Notes: generated by a model not told the origin, from the letters alone. Shown: positions 44,044 to 52,463, counted from the stretch's first letter. The stretch is 64,000 bases of DNA from Pseudomonas akapageensis (GCF_011355085.1 NZ_VXCP01000037.1:20040-84039), one strand, 5' to 3'. Numbers and translations are program-made.

Positions 44044-46091
44044 GCTGCCACTTCCTCACTCAAACCACTGTGACGCAAGAGTGCGTCAATCGACGGCTCG
44101 CGTCCGCGGAAATCGACGAACAGCACCATCGGCTCCTGGGAACCGCCACGGGCCAGGATGGCTTCACGGAATGCCCGACCGGTCTCGGCATTGAGCACAC
44201 CTTCTTCCTCGAAGCGCGAGAACGCGTCGGCAGACAGCACTTCGGCCCATTTGTAGCTGTAGTAACCGGCCGCGTAACCGCCGGCGAAGATGTGCGCGAA
44301 GCTGTTGGGGAAGCGGTTGTACGCCGGAGGACGCATGACCGAGACCTCGTCGCGCACGCTTTCGAGCACTTCCAGTGCGCTGCGGCCGTCACCGTGGTGC
44401 GTATGCATCTCGAAGTCGAACAGGGAGAACTCCAGTTGGCGGACCATCATCAGCCCGGACTGGAAGTTCTTCGCGGCCAGCATTTTTTCCAGCAGGTCTT
44501 GCGGCAGTGGTTCGCCGGTCTCGTAGTGGCCGGAGATCAGCGCCAGGCCTTCCGGTTCCCAGCACCAGTTTTCCATGAACTGGCTCGGCAGCTCGACCGC
44601 ATCCCAGGCAACGCCATTGATGCCGGAAACACCGGAATATTCGACGCGGGTCAACAGGTGATGCAGGCCATGGCCGAATTCGTGGAACAGGGTGGTGACT
44701 TCGTCGTGAGTCAGCAAGGCTGGCTTGCCGGCTACCGCTGGCGTGAAGTTGCAGACCAGGTTGGCTACCGGGCTTTGCAATACGCCTGCAGCGGTGCGGC
44801 GACGGTCGCGCGCGCCGTCCATCCAGGCGCCACCGCGCTTGTTGGCGCGGGCGTAGAGATCGAAGAAGAAGCGGCCCACATGCTGGCCATTTTCCTTGAT
44901 TTCGAACAGGCGAACGTCCGGGTGCCAGGTGTCGAATCCTTTGAGTTCGGCGATTTCGATGCCATACAGGCGTTGAACGATGGCGAACAGACCGCCCAGC
45001 ACCTTGTCGATCGGGAAGTAGGCACGCAAGGTTTCCTGAGACACGCTGTAGCGTTGCTCGCGGAGCTTTTCGCCGTAGAAACCGCTGTCCCAGCTTTGCA
45101 GGTCCGGGCAGCCTTGTTCGGCGGCATAGGTCTTGAGCTGCTCAAGGTCGCGGACCGCGAATGGCTTGCTGCGCTTGGCCAGGTCACGCAGGAAGCTCAG
45201 CACCTGGTCGCTGGATTCTGCCATCTTGGTCGCCAGGCTCAGTTCGGCATAGTTGGCAAACCCCAGCAGCTCAGCCAGTTCCTGGCGCAGGTCGAGAATT
45301 TCGCGCATGACCGGGCCGTTGTCGTTCTGGCCGGCATGCGGGCCCTGATCGGAAGCACGGGTGCAATAAGCCGCGTACACCTCTTCGCGCAGGGCGCGAT
45401 CCTCGGCGTAGGTCATCACGGCGTAGTAGCTGGGGAACTCCAGGTTGATCAGCCAGCCGTCGAGTTCCTTGGCCTGCGCCGCCGCAGCCATCTGCGCCTT
45501 GGCCGAATCGGTCAGGCCAGCCAGGGCTGCTTCGTCGGTAACGTGCTTGGTCCAGGCTTGTGTGGCGTCGAGCAACTGGTTGGAAAATTTGCTACCCAGT
45601 TCCGAGAGCTTGCTCTGGACTTCGGCATAACGCTTTTGCTGGTCGGCCGGCAGGTCGATGCCCGACAAACGGAAGTCGCGCAGCGAATGCTCGATGATGG
45701 TTTTCTGCGCAACCTCGAAGCCCGCGGCTTCGGGGCTGCTGGCCAGGGCTTCGAAAGCCTGGAACAGCTCGCGGTTTTGCCCAAGCTCCGTGGCGTAGGC
45801 ACTCAGCGCAGGCAGGCAGGCCTCATAGGCCTCGCGCAGTTCAGGGCTGTTGCAGACTGCGTTAAGGTGGCTGACCGGACTCCAGGCAGCGCCCAGACGA
45901 TCATTGAGCTCGTCCATGGCCAATACCAGGCCGGCCCAGGTGGGTTGCTGGTGCTGGGTTTCGAGAATTTTCGCGATGGCGGTACGGTTGTCGGCCAGGA
46001 TCTGATCAATCGCCGGCTGCACGTGCTCGGCACGAATTGCCGAGAACGGAGGTAAATCGTAAGACTGCAGTAGCGGGTTGGTCGCACTCAC
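44040..46091 (-). CDS. prlC: Oligopeptidase A (M3 metallopeptidase)
   Basis: Cytoplasmic zinc oligopeptidase that degrades signal peptides and other short peptides. The 683 residues carry the M3 zinc motif HEFGH (about 474, in TLFHEFGHGLHHLLTRV) and the third ligand in ENWCWEPEGL. The best start is GTG 46091 (VSATNPLLQSYDLPPF) with AAGGTG upstream; the frame is open 12 codons further but the extension does not look conserved. It is followed by the zinc-ribbon and radical SAM genes, and is divergent from the gamma carbonic anhydrase gene. Confidence 0.96.
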   Translation of the reverse strand: MSATNPLLQSYDLPPFSAIRAEHVQPAIDQILADNRTAIAKILETQHQQPTWAGLVLAMDELNDRLGAAWSPVSHLNAVCNSPELREAYEACLPALSAYATELGQNRELFQAFEALASSPEAAGFEVAQKTIIEHSLRDFRLSGIDLPADQQKRYAEVQSKLSELGSKFSNQLLDATQAWTKHVTDEAALAGLTDSAKAQMAAAAQAKELDGWLINLEFPSYYAVMTYAEDRALREEVYAAYCTRASDQGPHAGQNDNGPVMREILDLRQELAELLGFANYAELSLATKMAESSDQVLSFLRDLAKRSKPFAVRDLEQLKTYAAEQGCPDLQSWDSGFYGEKLREQRYSVSQETLRAYFPIDKVLGGLFAIVQRLYGIEIAELKGFDTWHPDVRLFEIKENGQHVGRFFFDLYARANKRGGAWMDGARDRRRTAAGVLQSPVANLVCNFTPAVAGKPALLTHDEVTTLFHEFGHGLHHLLTRVEYSGVSGINGVAWDAVELPSQFMENWCWEPEGLALISGHYETGEPLPQDLLEKMLAAKNFQSGLMMVRQLEFSLFDFEMHTHHGDGRSALEVLESVRDEVSVMRPPAYNRFPNSFAHIFAGGYAAGYYSYKWAEVLSADAFSRFEEEGVLNAETGRAFREAILARGGSQEPMVLFVDFRGREPSIDALLRHSGLSEEVAA

Positions 46092-46193
46092 GGTTAAACA
46101 CCTTGGCAGGAAGAAACACCAGGACATCTTAATTACAATCGACGCCGGCCGCAGCTATCGGCCCGCCTATAAGTGTTAGAGAAGGAATCAATC

Positions 46194-46742
46194 ATGGCCA
46201 TTCGCACATTTCAGAACCATACGCCGTCCTTGGGCGAACGGGCCTTTGTCGACCGTTCGGCAGTGGTAATCGGCGACGTCGAGATCGGTGCCGACAGTTC
46301 GGTATGGCCACTGACGGTCATTCGCGGCGATATGCACCGTATCCGTATCGGCGCGCGCACCAGCGTGCAGGATGGCAGCGTGCTGCACATCACCCATGCC
46401 GGGCCTTTCAACCCGGATGGCTTCCCGCTGCTGATCGGCGATGACGTGACTATCGGTCACAAGGTGATGCTGCATGGCTGCACCGTCGGCAACCGGATCC
46501 TGATCGGCATGGGCAGTACGATCATGGACGGCGCGGTGGTCGAAGACGAAGTGATCATTGGCGCCGGCAGCCTGGTGCCACCGGGCAAGCGCCTGGAGAG
46601 CGGATTTCTGTATGTGGGCAGCCCGGTCAAGCAGGCGCGGGCGCTGACCGACAAGGAACGTGCCTTTTTCCCCTACAGCGCTGCCAACTATGTGAAGCTC
46701 AAGGACCAGCATCTTGCCGAAGGCTACGATCGCGCCGAGTGA
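46194..46742 (+). CDS. Gamma-class carbonic anhydrase family protein
   Basis: A 182-residue left-handed beta-helix (hexapeptide repeat) protein. The triad expected in gamma carbonic anhydrases is visible: His in SVLHITHAGP and the pair in IGHKVMLHGCTVG, with RGDMHRI ahead. Members such as YrdA often lack measurable anhydrase activity. ATG 46194 is preceded by a GAAGGAATCA purine run. It is followed 29 bp later by the HAD phosphatase gene; PA0066-PA0065 keep this order. Confidence 0.92.
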   Translation: MAIRTFQNHTPSLGERAFVDRSAVVIGDVEIGADSSVWPLTVIRGDMHRIRIGARTSVQDGSVLHITHAGPFNPDGFPLLIGDDVTIGHKVMLHGCTVGNRILIGMGSTIMDGAVVEDEVIIGAGSLVPPGKRLESGFLYVGSPVKQARALTDKERAFFPYSAANYVKLKDQHLAEGYDRAE

Positions 46743-46771
46743 GTTATCCACAGACCTTTTCCGGAATCGTC

Positions 46772-47422
46772 ATGCATTATCAAAACATTCTGTTCGACCT
46801 CGACGGCACCCTGACCGACCCACGCGAGGGCATTACCCGCTCGATTCAATACGCCCTGGCCAAGCTCGGCATCGATGAGCCGGACCTGAGCAAGCTCGAA
46901 CACTTCATCGGCCCGCCCTTGTTGCAGGCTTTCATGCAGTTCTATGGCTTCGACGAAGCCCGGGCCTGGGAAGCAGTCAATCACTACCGTGAGCGCTTCA
47001 AGGTCACCGGGCTATACGAAAATGAGGTCTTCGAAGGGGTCATCGAGCTGCTGGAAACCCTTGAAGGGCAGGGCCGTCATCTCTACATCGCAACCTCCAA
47101 GCCCTGGGAGTTCGCCCGCGAAATCGCCCGCCACTTCAACTTCGCCAGGCACTTCAAGATGATCTATGGCAGTGAACTGGACGGTACGCGTACCAACAAG
47201 GTCGAGTTGATCAAGCACTTGTTGGCCGAAGAAGGCCTGGACCCGGCACAAACCTTGATGATCGGCGATCGCAAGCATGACCTGATCGGCGCCAGAACCA
47301 ACGGGCTCGATTGTGTCGCCGTGGGGTATGGCTTCGGCAGCCGGGACGAGTTGGCGGCGGAAGCGCCAACCTACCACTTCGATACGCTGGCGCAGTTGCA
47401 CGAAGCGTTTTTGCGCACGTGA
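46772..47422 (+). CDS. HAD superfamily phosphatase (phosphoglycolate phosphatase-like)
   Basis: A 216-residue HAD hydrolase. Motif I is FDLDGTLTD (about residue 10), motif II the Ser/Thr in YIATSKPWE, motif III the Lys in RTNKVELIKHL and motif IV MIGDRKHDLIGA. A helical cap lies between I and II. The substrate is unknown. ATG 46772 (MHYQNILFDLDG) is chosen over an upstream GTG because it gives the usual short lead-in to motif I. Confidence 0.92.
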   Translation: MHYQNILFDLDGTLTDPREGITRSIQYALAKLGIDEPDLSKLEHFIGPPLLQAFMQFYGFDEARAWEAVNHYRERFKVTGLYENEVFEGVIELLETLEGQGRHLYIATSKPWEFAREIARHFNFARHFKMIYGSELDGTRTNKVELIKHLLAEEGLDPAQTLMIGDRKHDLIGARTNGLDCVAVGYGFGSRDELAAEAPTYHFDTLAQLHEAFLRT

Positions 47423-47428
47423 ATTTTC

Positions 47429-47539
47429 CTCGTTCCCACGCTCCGCGTGGGAATGCCGTCCCAGACGCTCCGCGTCGTCCTGCACGAGCGTACCGCAGAG
47501 CGTCGCAGGATGCATTCCCACACAGAACGTGGGAACGAG
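47429..47539. repeat. 111-bp inverted-repeat element, copy 1
   Basis: Starts with CTCGTTCCCACGCTCCGCGT and ends with its near-complement (28-base terminal inverted repeats, three mismatches at the right end). The interior has a small palindrome GACGCTCCGCGTC near the left end and CGCAGAGCG near the right. A second copy of exactly the same length lies at 51635-51745. It carries no gene and looks like a MITE-type or REP-related mobile sequence. Confidence 0.85.
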
Positions 47540-47549
47540 TATCTCAGCC

Positions 47550-48644
47550 TCAGCGCAGCCTGGCGGCAGCGGCTACAAGAGCCTGTTTGCGCTCTGGCTG
47601 AGGCAATTCGCCAAGCCGCTCCACCGCTTGATAGAACGCCACCCAGTCCCCGCCCGTTTCTTTGAAAATGGTCTCGAAAGCCGGCACCCACTGATCATAG
47701 AGCCCAAAGGGCAGCAGTTTGGCGTTGTTCATCGGCCCTTTGATCCACCCATCGAAACGCCCCACGCCGCCCCATTGGTTATCACGCAGTGCACGATAAT
47801 CCCGGCGCAGGCGTTCGAATTCAGCGCGTTTGGCTGCTCGCATCGCTTCCGCCGCCAAGGGCCTTGCGTAAAGCGTTTTCAGACGACTGCGGGTGTCGAG
47901 TACCAATTGGGTGAACTGATCCCGTTGGCGGGTCAGGTCGGCATCGGCAGGCGGCAAGCCCCGGGAAGCACGCCATTGGCGGGTACCTTCCTGCTCGACA
48001 AAGGTGGCGAAGGACTCGTTGAACTCGGTGTCGTCCTTCACATAGAAACGTTGGTGGGCCAGTTCGTGGAAAATCAGCGTCGCCAGGCGTTCATCGCCCC
48101 AGCCGATCATCGAGCTCAGAATCGGATCATTGAACCAGCCCAGGGTCGAGTAGGCCTCGACGCCACCAATGTAGACATCCATGCCTTTTTGCTTGTCCAG
48201 TGCCGCCGCGCCACGCGCGCCACTCTGGCTGTAGTAGCCGCGATAAGCCACACAACCTGCAATCGGAAAACAGTGCGTTTGCGGGTCCAGCGAAAACTCG
48301 GGCGTGGCAAAGACATTCCACACCACGAAAGGACGGCCAATGTCCGCATACAGGCGATAACTCTGGTTATCCGGCAGTTTCAGGTGCTCGCTGGCAAAGG
48401 CCCTGGCCTGCTGGGAATGGCTCAACTGTTCGCGCAGCTGCGGATCCTGGTGCGGATCGGCAATGACCTTGCTCACCGGCTCCCGAGCCTGCAATAGCCG
48501 TAGTTGCCCGCTGGCCAACTGGCTGTAGTAACCGACGCTGGAACAACCGTTGAGCAGTAAAATAAGAATCAGGGGAACCAAGCGATAGATATGACGGTCG
48601 AGTGCCCCATGGCTTGAGCACATAAAAAGAAAGAATCCAGTCAT
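47550..48644 (-). CDS. Putative lipoprotein aminopeptidase (Aminopep family, PF10023)
   Basis: About 364 residues. A hydrophobic N-terminal segment ends in a lipobox (LLLNGC, about 33-38). The domain that follows has the zinc-metallopeptidase motif HELAHQRFYVKDDTEFNESFA with a downstream Glu, and the GYYSQLASGQLRLLQ and YRGYYSQSGA stretches typical of this family. The frame is open to 48818, but the extension is a low-complexity Gly/Lys/Thr run; ATG 48644 or 48623 is the likely start. The last eight codons before the stop are formed by a REP half-site (see 47552-47576). Confidence 0.82.
   Translation of the reverse strand: MTGFFLFMCSSHGALDRHIYRLVPLILILLLNGCSSVGYYSQLASGQLRLLQAREPVSKVIADPHQDPQLREQLSHSQQARAFASEHLKLPDNQSYRLYADIGRPFVVWNVFATPEFSLDPQTHCFPIAGCVAYRGYYSQSGARGAAALDKQKGMDVYIGGVEAYSTLGWFNDPILSSMIGWGDERLATLIFHELAHQRFYVKDDTEFNESFATFVEQEGTRQWRASRGLPPADADLTRQRDQFTQLVLDTRSRLKTLYARPLAAEAMRAAKRAEFERLRRDYRALRDNQWGGVGRFDGWIKGPMNNAKLLPFGLYDQWVPAFETIFKETGGDWVAFYQAVERLGELPQPERKQALVAAAARLR
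47552..47576. repeat. REP half-site inside the aminopeptidase coding end
   Basis: The sequence AGCGCAGCCTGGCGGCAGCG and the next bases GCTAC are identical to the left arm of the large inverted repeat at 55859-55886. Read on the minus strand it encodes the final residues VAAAARLR of the aminopeptidase. Confidence 0.85.
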
Positions 48645-48710
48645 TGCGTCAGTTGTCCCGCTCAAGTGTCCATCCGACTCAAGACTATCCTGCCAGCGCG
48701 GAGAATTGCC

Positions 48711-49154
48711 ATGCGTGCGATGTTGCTTGTGAGCGGTCTGTTGACCTTGTCCGGTTGTGCCAGTCTTGCCAGTCTTGCCGATTTTGCCGGTTTTATGCCC
48801 CGGCCAGACCCTAATCAAGCCTGGGTCGATCTGACCGCGGAAGACGATAGTTCACTGCATGCCATTCAGGTCGATGACCGCGACTGGGCAGATAAACGCT
48901 ATTTTCAGGTCCAGCCCGGCAGCCATGAATTGACCGTTCGCTACAAGTTTGCGGTCCAGCCGACCAATATCGGCCCGCAAGCCGAGCCGCTCTGGCGCGA
49001 CTGCCAGCTGAATGTGAAGTACAAGGATTTCGCTGCAGGCCAACGCTATCAGTTGGAAGCTGGAACACTCGGTCTCCAGCCCTGGGCCAAACTCTATGAC
49101 GCACAAGGTTTTGTGGTCAGCAAAGGCCGGCCAGCCGGTTGCCAGCGCGCTTGA
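48711..49154 (+). CDS. Small lipoprotein (PA0062-like)
   Basis: A 147-residue protein with a lipoprotein signal (LLTLSGC, Cys 16). The mature part is predicted beta-rich with HELTVRYKF, a DCQLNVKYKDFAAGQRYQLEA motif and a conserved Cys pair (about 105 and 144) that could form a disulfide. ATG 48711 has GGAG seven bases upstream. The next gene is a paralogue. Function unknown. The coding start contains short tandem repeats (TTGCCAGTC twice), which give LASLADF. Confidence 0.8.
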   Translation: MRAMLLVSGLLTLSGCASLASLADFAGFMPRPDPNQAWVDLTAEDDSSLHAIQVDDRDWADKRYFQVQPGSHELTVRYKFAVQPTNIGPQAEPLWRDCQLNVKYKDFAAGQRYQLEAGTLGLQPWAKLYDAQGFVVSKGRPAGCQRA

Positions 49155-49205
49155 ACCACGGATTGGCGCTATGCTTAAAGCCTGAAGGTCGTTGTGGAGA
49201 ACAGC

Positions 49206-49622
49206 ATGCGCCAGCCTGCCTTTATGCTGACCCTGAGTACACTTGGGGCCTGCACCACCAGCCCTTTACCACCGGCCGACCCGCATCATGCATGGGTCGA
49301 TATGTATACCAATAGCGGCAAAATGGTCATGGCCGAGCGACTGGATGGCCAGCACCTGAGCGATGGACGCTTTTTCCAGGTGCCTCCAGGCAAGCACGAA
49401 CTGGTCGTGCGCTTCGACTTCGAAGTCGGCGGCGGGGGAGGGTTCATGAACTCCAGTACTACGGAAAGAATCTGCTACATGACCGTGCGCTACGACGATT
49501 TCCAGGCGGGCCAGCGCTATCGCCTGGAAGCTCGCGCTTACACGCTACGGCCAAATGCCTACCTGTACGATTCCGAACGCAGGGTCGTGGCCGAAGATCG
49601 CGAAGTGAACTGCTTGCTCTGA
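49206..49622 (+). CDS. Small lipoprotein, paralogue of the preceding gene
   Basis: A 138-residue protein with a lipobox (LGAC, Cys 16). It shares with its upstream neighbour the order AWVDMYT, LDGQHLSDGRFFQVPPGKHELVVRF, CYMTVRYDDFQAGQRYRLEA and a C-terminal Cys, so the two arose by duplication. A Gly-rich loop (GGGGG, about 77) is its own feature. ATG 49206 has GGAG six bases upstream. Function unknown. Confidence 0.8.
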   Translation: MRQPAFMLTLSTLGACTTSPLPPADPHHAWVDMYTNSGKMVMAERLDGQHLSDGRFFQVPPGKHELVVRFDFEVGGGGGFMNSSTTERICYMTVRYDDFQAGQRYRLEARAYTLRPNAYLYDSERRVVAEDREVNCLL

Positions 49623-49635
49623 AACCGGGCCAGGC

Positions 49636-49872
49636 CTAGCGATCATTCTTCTGGTAGATGATCTTTTTGGTGCCGCCCTTGCAAGAACCGACGATCATGC
49701 TCGGATTACGACGGGCTTCTTTTTTGGAGACGATTTCCAGCGTGTAGCTGGAAACACCGCTTGCCTGAATCTTGGTTTCAATCTCTTTCTTGAGTTCTTC
49801 GCAATCCTTGGTCTTGGCCAGTACGGCGGTCGACAGTACAGCGCACAACAGAGCGATCGTGAAACGAATCAT
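49636..49872 (-). CDS. DUF1161 small periplasmic protein
   Basis: Seventy-eight residues with a signal peptide (cleaved after VLA, residue 19) and a DUF1161 domain: DCEELKKEIETKIQASGVSSYTLEIV and a second Cys in GSCKGGTKKIIY, which probably pair in a disulfide. ATG 49872 has GAGGAAAG upstream; the frame continues upstream without a better start. A paralogue is at 51754. Function unknown. Confidence 0.85.
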   Translation of the reverse strand: MIRFTIALLCAVLSTAVLAKTKDCEELKKEIETKIQASGVSSYTLEIVSKKEARRNPSMIVGSCKGGTKKIIYQKNDR

Positions 49873-49990
49873 GGACTTTCCTCGATACGGCACATTGCCT
49901 GCCGACCATGATTCAAGCACAAAAAATCGATTCACGTGCTGACCCGATGCAGTGTTGGCCCGCCTCCCGTGGCACGCGGGCCAGTTGCGC

Positions 49991-50416
49991 TTACTCGAGC
50001 AAGGTGGCATCCAGGCTGATGCTCGCATTGAGTACCTTGGACACCGGGCAACCGACCTTTGCCTTGTTGGCCAATTCCCGGAACTGCTGCGGACTGGCGC
50101 CCGGCACCCTGGCCTTGAGAATCAAGTGCACCGCAGTGATGGCAAAGCCGTCTGGCTGCTTGTCCAGGGTGACTTCGGCAGTGGTATCGATGCGCTCGGC
50201 CGTGAGCCCCGCCTCGCCAAGAATCATCGACAAAGCCATGGAAAAACACCCCGCGTGCGCAGCGCCGATGAGCTCTTCCGGGTTGGTCCCCGGCTGACCT
50301 TCAAAGCGGGTATTGAAGCCATAAGGATTGTTCTTCAGGGCGCCGCTTTCCGTGGATAGCTGACCCTTGCCATCCTTCAAGCCGCCTTGCCAGACGGCCG
50401 ATGCTGTCTTCTTCAT
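49991..50416 (-). CDS. osmC: Organic hydroperoxide/osmotic stress protein OsmC
   Basis: Thiol peroxidase that reduces organic hydroperoxides, usually induced by osmotic stress. The 141 residues show the two catalytic cysteines in AHAGCFSMAL (about 59) and KVGCPVSKVL (about 124). ATG 50416 has GAGGAGG just upstream. A perfect sigma-22 promoter lies 48-74 bases before the start. Corresponds to PA0059. Confidence 0.96.
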   Translation of the reverse strand: MKKTASAVWQGGLKDGKGQLSTESGALKNNPYGFNTRFEGQPGTNPEELIGAAHAGCFSMALSMILGEAGLTAERIDTTAEVTLDKQPDGFAITAVHLILKARVPGASPQQFRELANKAKVGCPVSKVLNASISLDATLLE

Positions 50417-50463
50417 GATGCCTCCTCGGTCCGGGCGCGAAGGGTTCACACCCTGCCTTAAGT

Positions 50464-50490
50464 TCAGAGGCTGGAGGCCTGGGCAAGTTC
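50464..50490 (-). promoter_or_regulatory. Sigma-22 (AlgU) promoter of osmC
   Basis: On the minus strand GAACTT (plus 50485-50490), 16 bases, TCTGA (plus 50464-50468). This equals the AlgU/sigma-E consensus at every position. It predicts a leader of roughly 40 bases. OsmC being under the envelope stress sigma factor is in line with P. aeruginosa data. Confidence 0.88.
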
Positions 50491-50623
50491 ACCCCGATTG
50501 CCGACTGCCCATTGAATCTGCGACATCTGCCCATACTCACAGGTAAAGGGCGGGATGGGAGTGACGCGTGGATTTCATACACCCAGCCTGCGCAACAGAC
50601 TGCCCAGGAGATGTAAAAGGCTT

Positions 50624-51625
50624 ATGAAACGACTCGCGGACATCAAGATTTCCACCCTCGACCTGGTGCCTGTACGCCAGGATCGCGGCCCTGCAGAATC
50701 GCTGCGCAACTCGCTGGACCTGGCGCGCAATGTAGAGAAATTCGGCTACAACCGCTTTTGGGTTGCCGAGCATCACAACATGGATGGCATTGCCAGCTCC
50801 GCTACGGCAGTTTTGTTGAGCTATCTGGCCGGTGGCACCTCGACCATCCGGGTCGGCTCCGGCGGCGTGATGCTGCCCAACCATGCGCCGCTGGTAATCG
50901 CCGAACAGTTCGGCACCCTGGCCAGCCTTTATCCTGGGCGTATCGATCTTGGCCTTGGCCGGGCGCCCGGTTCCGACCAGATGACCGCCCGCGCCCTACG
51001 CCGCGAGCGCTCCGGCAGTGCGGACGATTTTCCGGAAGATGTCGCCGAACTGATGCGCTACCTCGGTCCACGCACACCTGATCAAAAAGTGATCGCAGTA
51101 CCTGGCTTCGGCACCGAGGTGCCGGTCTGGTTGCTGGGCTCAAGCCTGTTCAGCGCCCAACTGGCAGGCCAGCGTGGCTTGCCTTACGCCTTCGCCTCGC
51201 ACTTTGCCCCGCGCTACATGCATGAAGCGATTCGCGTCTACCGCAACCATTTCCAGCCGTCGGCCGTACTCGAAAAGCCGTACGTCATGCTCGGCGTCCC
51301 ACTGGTGGCCGCGGACACCGACGAACAGGCCAACTACCTTGCGACATCGGTCTATCAACGGATTCTGGCGCTGATGCGCGGGCAGAGCCTGATGCAACGG
51401 CCTCCGGTTCAAACCATGGACGGCCTCTGGCTGCCCCATGAGAAAGAGGCCGTTGCCGATTTCCTGGGTTTGGCTGTAGTTGGCAGCCCGGAAAAGATCC
51501 GCGCCAAGCTGGAGGTTTTGATCGAACAGACCCAAGCCGATGAACTGATCTTCACCTGCGATCTGTATGAACATGCGGATCGAGTGCGGTCGTACGAGCT
51601 GCTGGCGCAGACCGTACTGGGCTGA
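50624..51625 (+). CDS. LLM-class flavin-dependent monooxygenase (luciferase-like)
   Basis: A 333-residue bacterial-luciferase-family TIM barrel, of the YhbW/MsnO8-like subgroup. Conserved features are ISTLDLVPVRQD at the start, NRFWVAEHHNMDGIASSATAV, IRVGSGGVMLPNHAPLVIAEQFGTLASLYPGRIDLGLGRAPG and the C-terminal VVGSPEKIRAKLE. It probably uses FMNH2 supplied by a separate reductase; the substrate is unknown. ATG 50624 with AAAGG nearby is preferred over the open frame from 50555. Confidence 0.92.
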   Translation: MKRLADIKISTLDLVPVRQDRGPAESLRNSLDLARNVEKFGYNRFWVAEHHNMDGIASSATAVLLSYLAGGTSTIRVGSGGVMLPNHAPLVIAEQFGTLASLYPGRIDLGLGRAPGSDQMTARALRRERSGSADDFPEDVAELMRYLGPRTPDQKVIAVPGFGTEVPVWLLGSSLFSAQLAGQRGLPYAFASHFAPRYMHEAIRVYRNHFQPSAVLEKPYVMLGVPLVAADTDEQANYLATSVYQRILALMRGQSLMQRPPVQTMDGLWLPHEKEAVADFLGLAVVGSPEKIRAKLEVLIEQTQADELIFTCDLYEHADRVRSYELLAQTVLG

Positions 51626-51634
51626 TCTGATGAT

Positions 51635-51745
51635 CTCGTTCCCACGCTCCGCGTGGGAATGCCTATTGGGACGCTCCGCGTCAGCCACTGACAGTGCGGC
51701 GCAGAGCGCCAGGCACTGCATTCCCACGCGGAGCGTGGGAACGAG
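51635..51745. repeat. 111-bp inverted-repeat element, copy 2
   Basis: Same length and same 28-base left end as the copy at 47429; here the right end is a perfect complement of the left. Interior markers (GACGCTCCGCGTC left, CGCAGAGCG right) have the same order, so the two copies are direct repeats 4.1 kb apart. The rest of the interior differs between copies. Confidence 0.85.
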
Positions 51746-51753
51746 AGGACGGG

Positions 51754-51978
51754 TCAACCGCGCTTGTAGACGATTACCTTGGAACCTTTTTCACACTTGC
51801 CAACCACCTTCCCACCAGCGGCAGTGCCTTTATCGACGATTTCCAGCGAATAGCCGGATACGCCCTTGGCATCCAGCTTCGCAGCGATTTCGCTTTTCAG
51901 CTCTTCACAAGATTTACCCTCTGCCAGAGCCGTTCCCGCGATGCTCAATAAACCTACTGCCAATAAAAACTTCTTCAT
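51754..51978 (-). CDS. DUF1161 small periplasmic protein, second paralogue
   Basis: Seventy-four residues: signal peptide (cleaved after ALA, residue 19) then a DUF1161 domain with SCEELKSEIAAKLDAKGVSGYSLEIV and GKCEKGSKVIVYKR. It aligns without gaps of note to the 49636 gene, about half of the mature residues being identical. ATG 51978 has GGGAATG upstream. The stop lies 8 bp from the 111-bp element, so the element may act as its 3' hairpin. Confidence 0.87.
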   Translation of the reverse strand: MKKFLLAVGLLSIAGTALAEGKSCEELKSEIAAKLDAKGVSGYSLEIVDKGTAAGGKVVGKCEKGSKVIVYKRG

Positions 51979-52093
51979 CGGTCACATTCCCTGGTCTGGT
52001 TGAAAAGAAAGGGCGCCGACCTGTTTGTCAGCGCACCCGATTGTGTAACCCAATCCCTTGCAAACGACCAGTACGCTGATTCGTATACCCGTG

Positions 52094-52309
52094 TCAGCTA
52101 TTGGCGATGCGGAAGCCGACTTTCAGCGTCACCTGAAAATGCGCTGCTTTACCGTCCTTGATGTGCCCGCGGGTATCGACGACTTCGAACCATTCAAGAT
52201 GCTTGATGCTCTTGCCAGCCTCGGCCAGGGCATTGTTGATTGCTTCTTCGATGCTATTGGGTGACGAACCAACAAGTTCGACTTTCTTGTAGGTGTGATG
52301 GTCAGTCAT
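52094..52309 (-). CDS. Dodecin family flavin-binding protein
   Basis: A 71-residue dodecin, a small beta-alpha-beta-beta protein that forms a dodecamer storing riboflavin or FMN. Conserved elements are YKKVELVGSSPNSIEEAINNAL, WFEVVDTRGHI with the Trp that stacks on flavin, and FQVTLKVGFRI. The start ATG 52309 has AGGAGG upstream. Confidence 0.94.
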   Translation of the reverse strand: MTDHHTYKKVELVGSSPNSIEEAINNALAEAGKSIKHLEWFEVVDTRGHIKDGKAAHFQVTLKVGFRIANS

Positions 52310-52463
52310 GGTGGTCCTCCTGAGGGTGTGAAATTCAGCCTAGCAGCGATCCAGCCATTTACCTGCCTGCGTAGATTCGCCAGAAAAGTCCATACCCATC
52401 GCACTTTCACCTCGGCACGCAGTCGGAACCTACACACCCACTCACCAATGCAGGAGAGTCAAT

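Noticed and set aside
44070..46055. 661-codon open frame antisense to prlC
   Set aside because: It is the GC-driven shadow of a conserved M3 peptidase gene; the translation is rich in His/Gln/Arg with no family features.
48644..48818. N-terminal extension of the aminopeptidase to 48818
   Set aside because: The extra residues are low-complexity Gly/Lys/Thr, would put the lipoprotein signal far inside the protein and overlap the divergent lipoprotein gene start.
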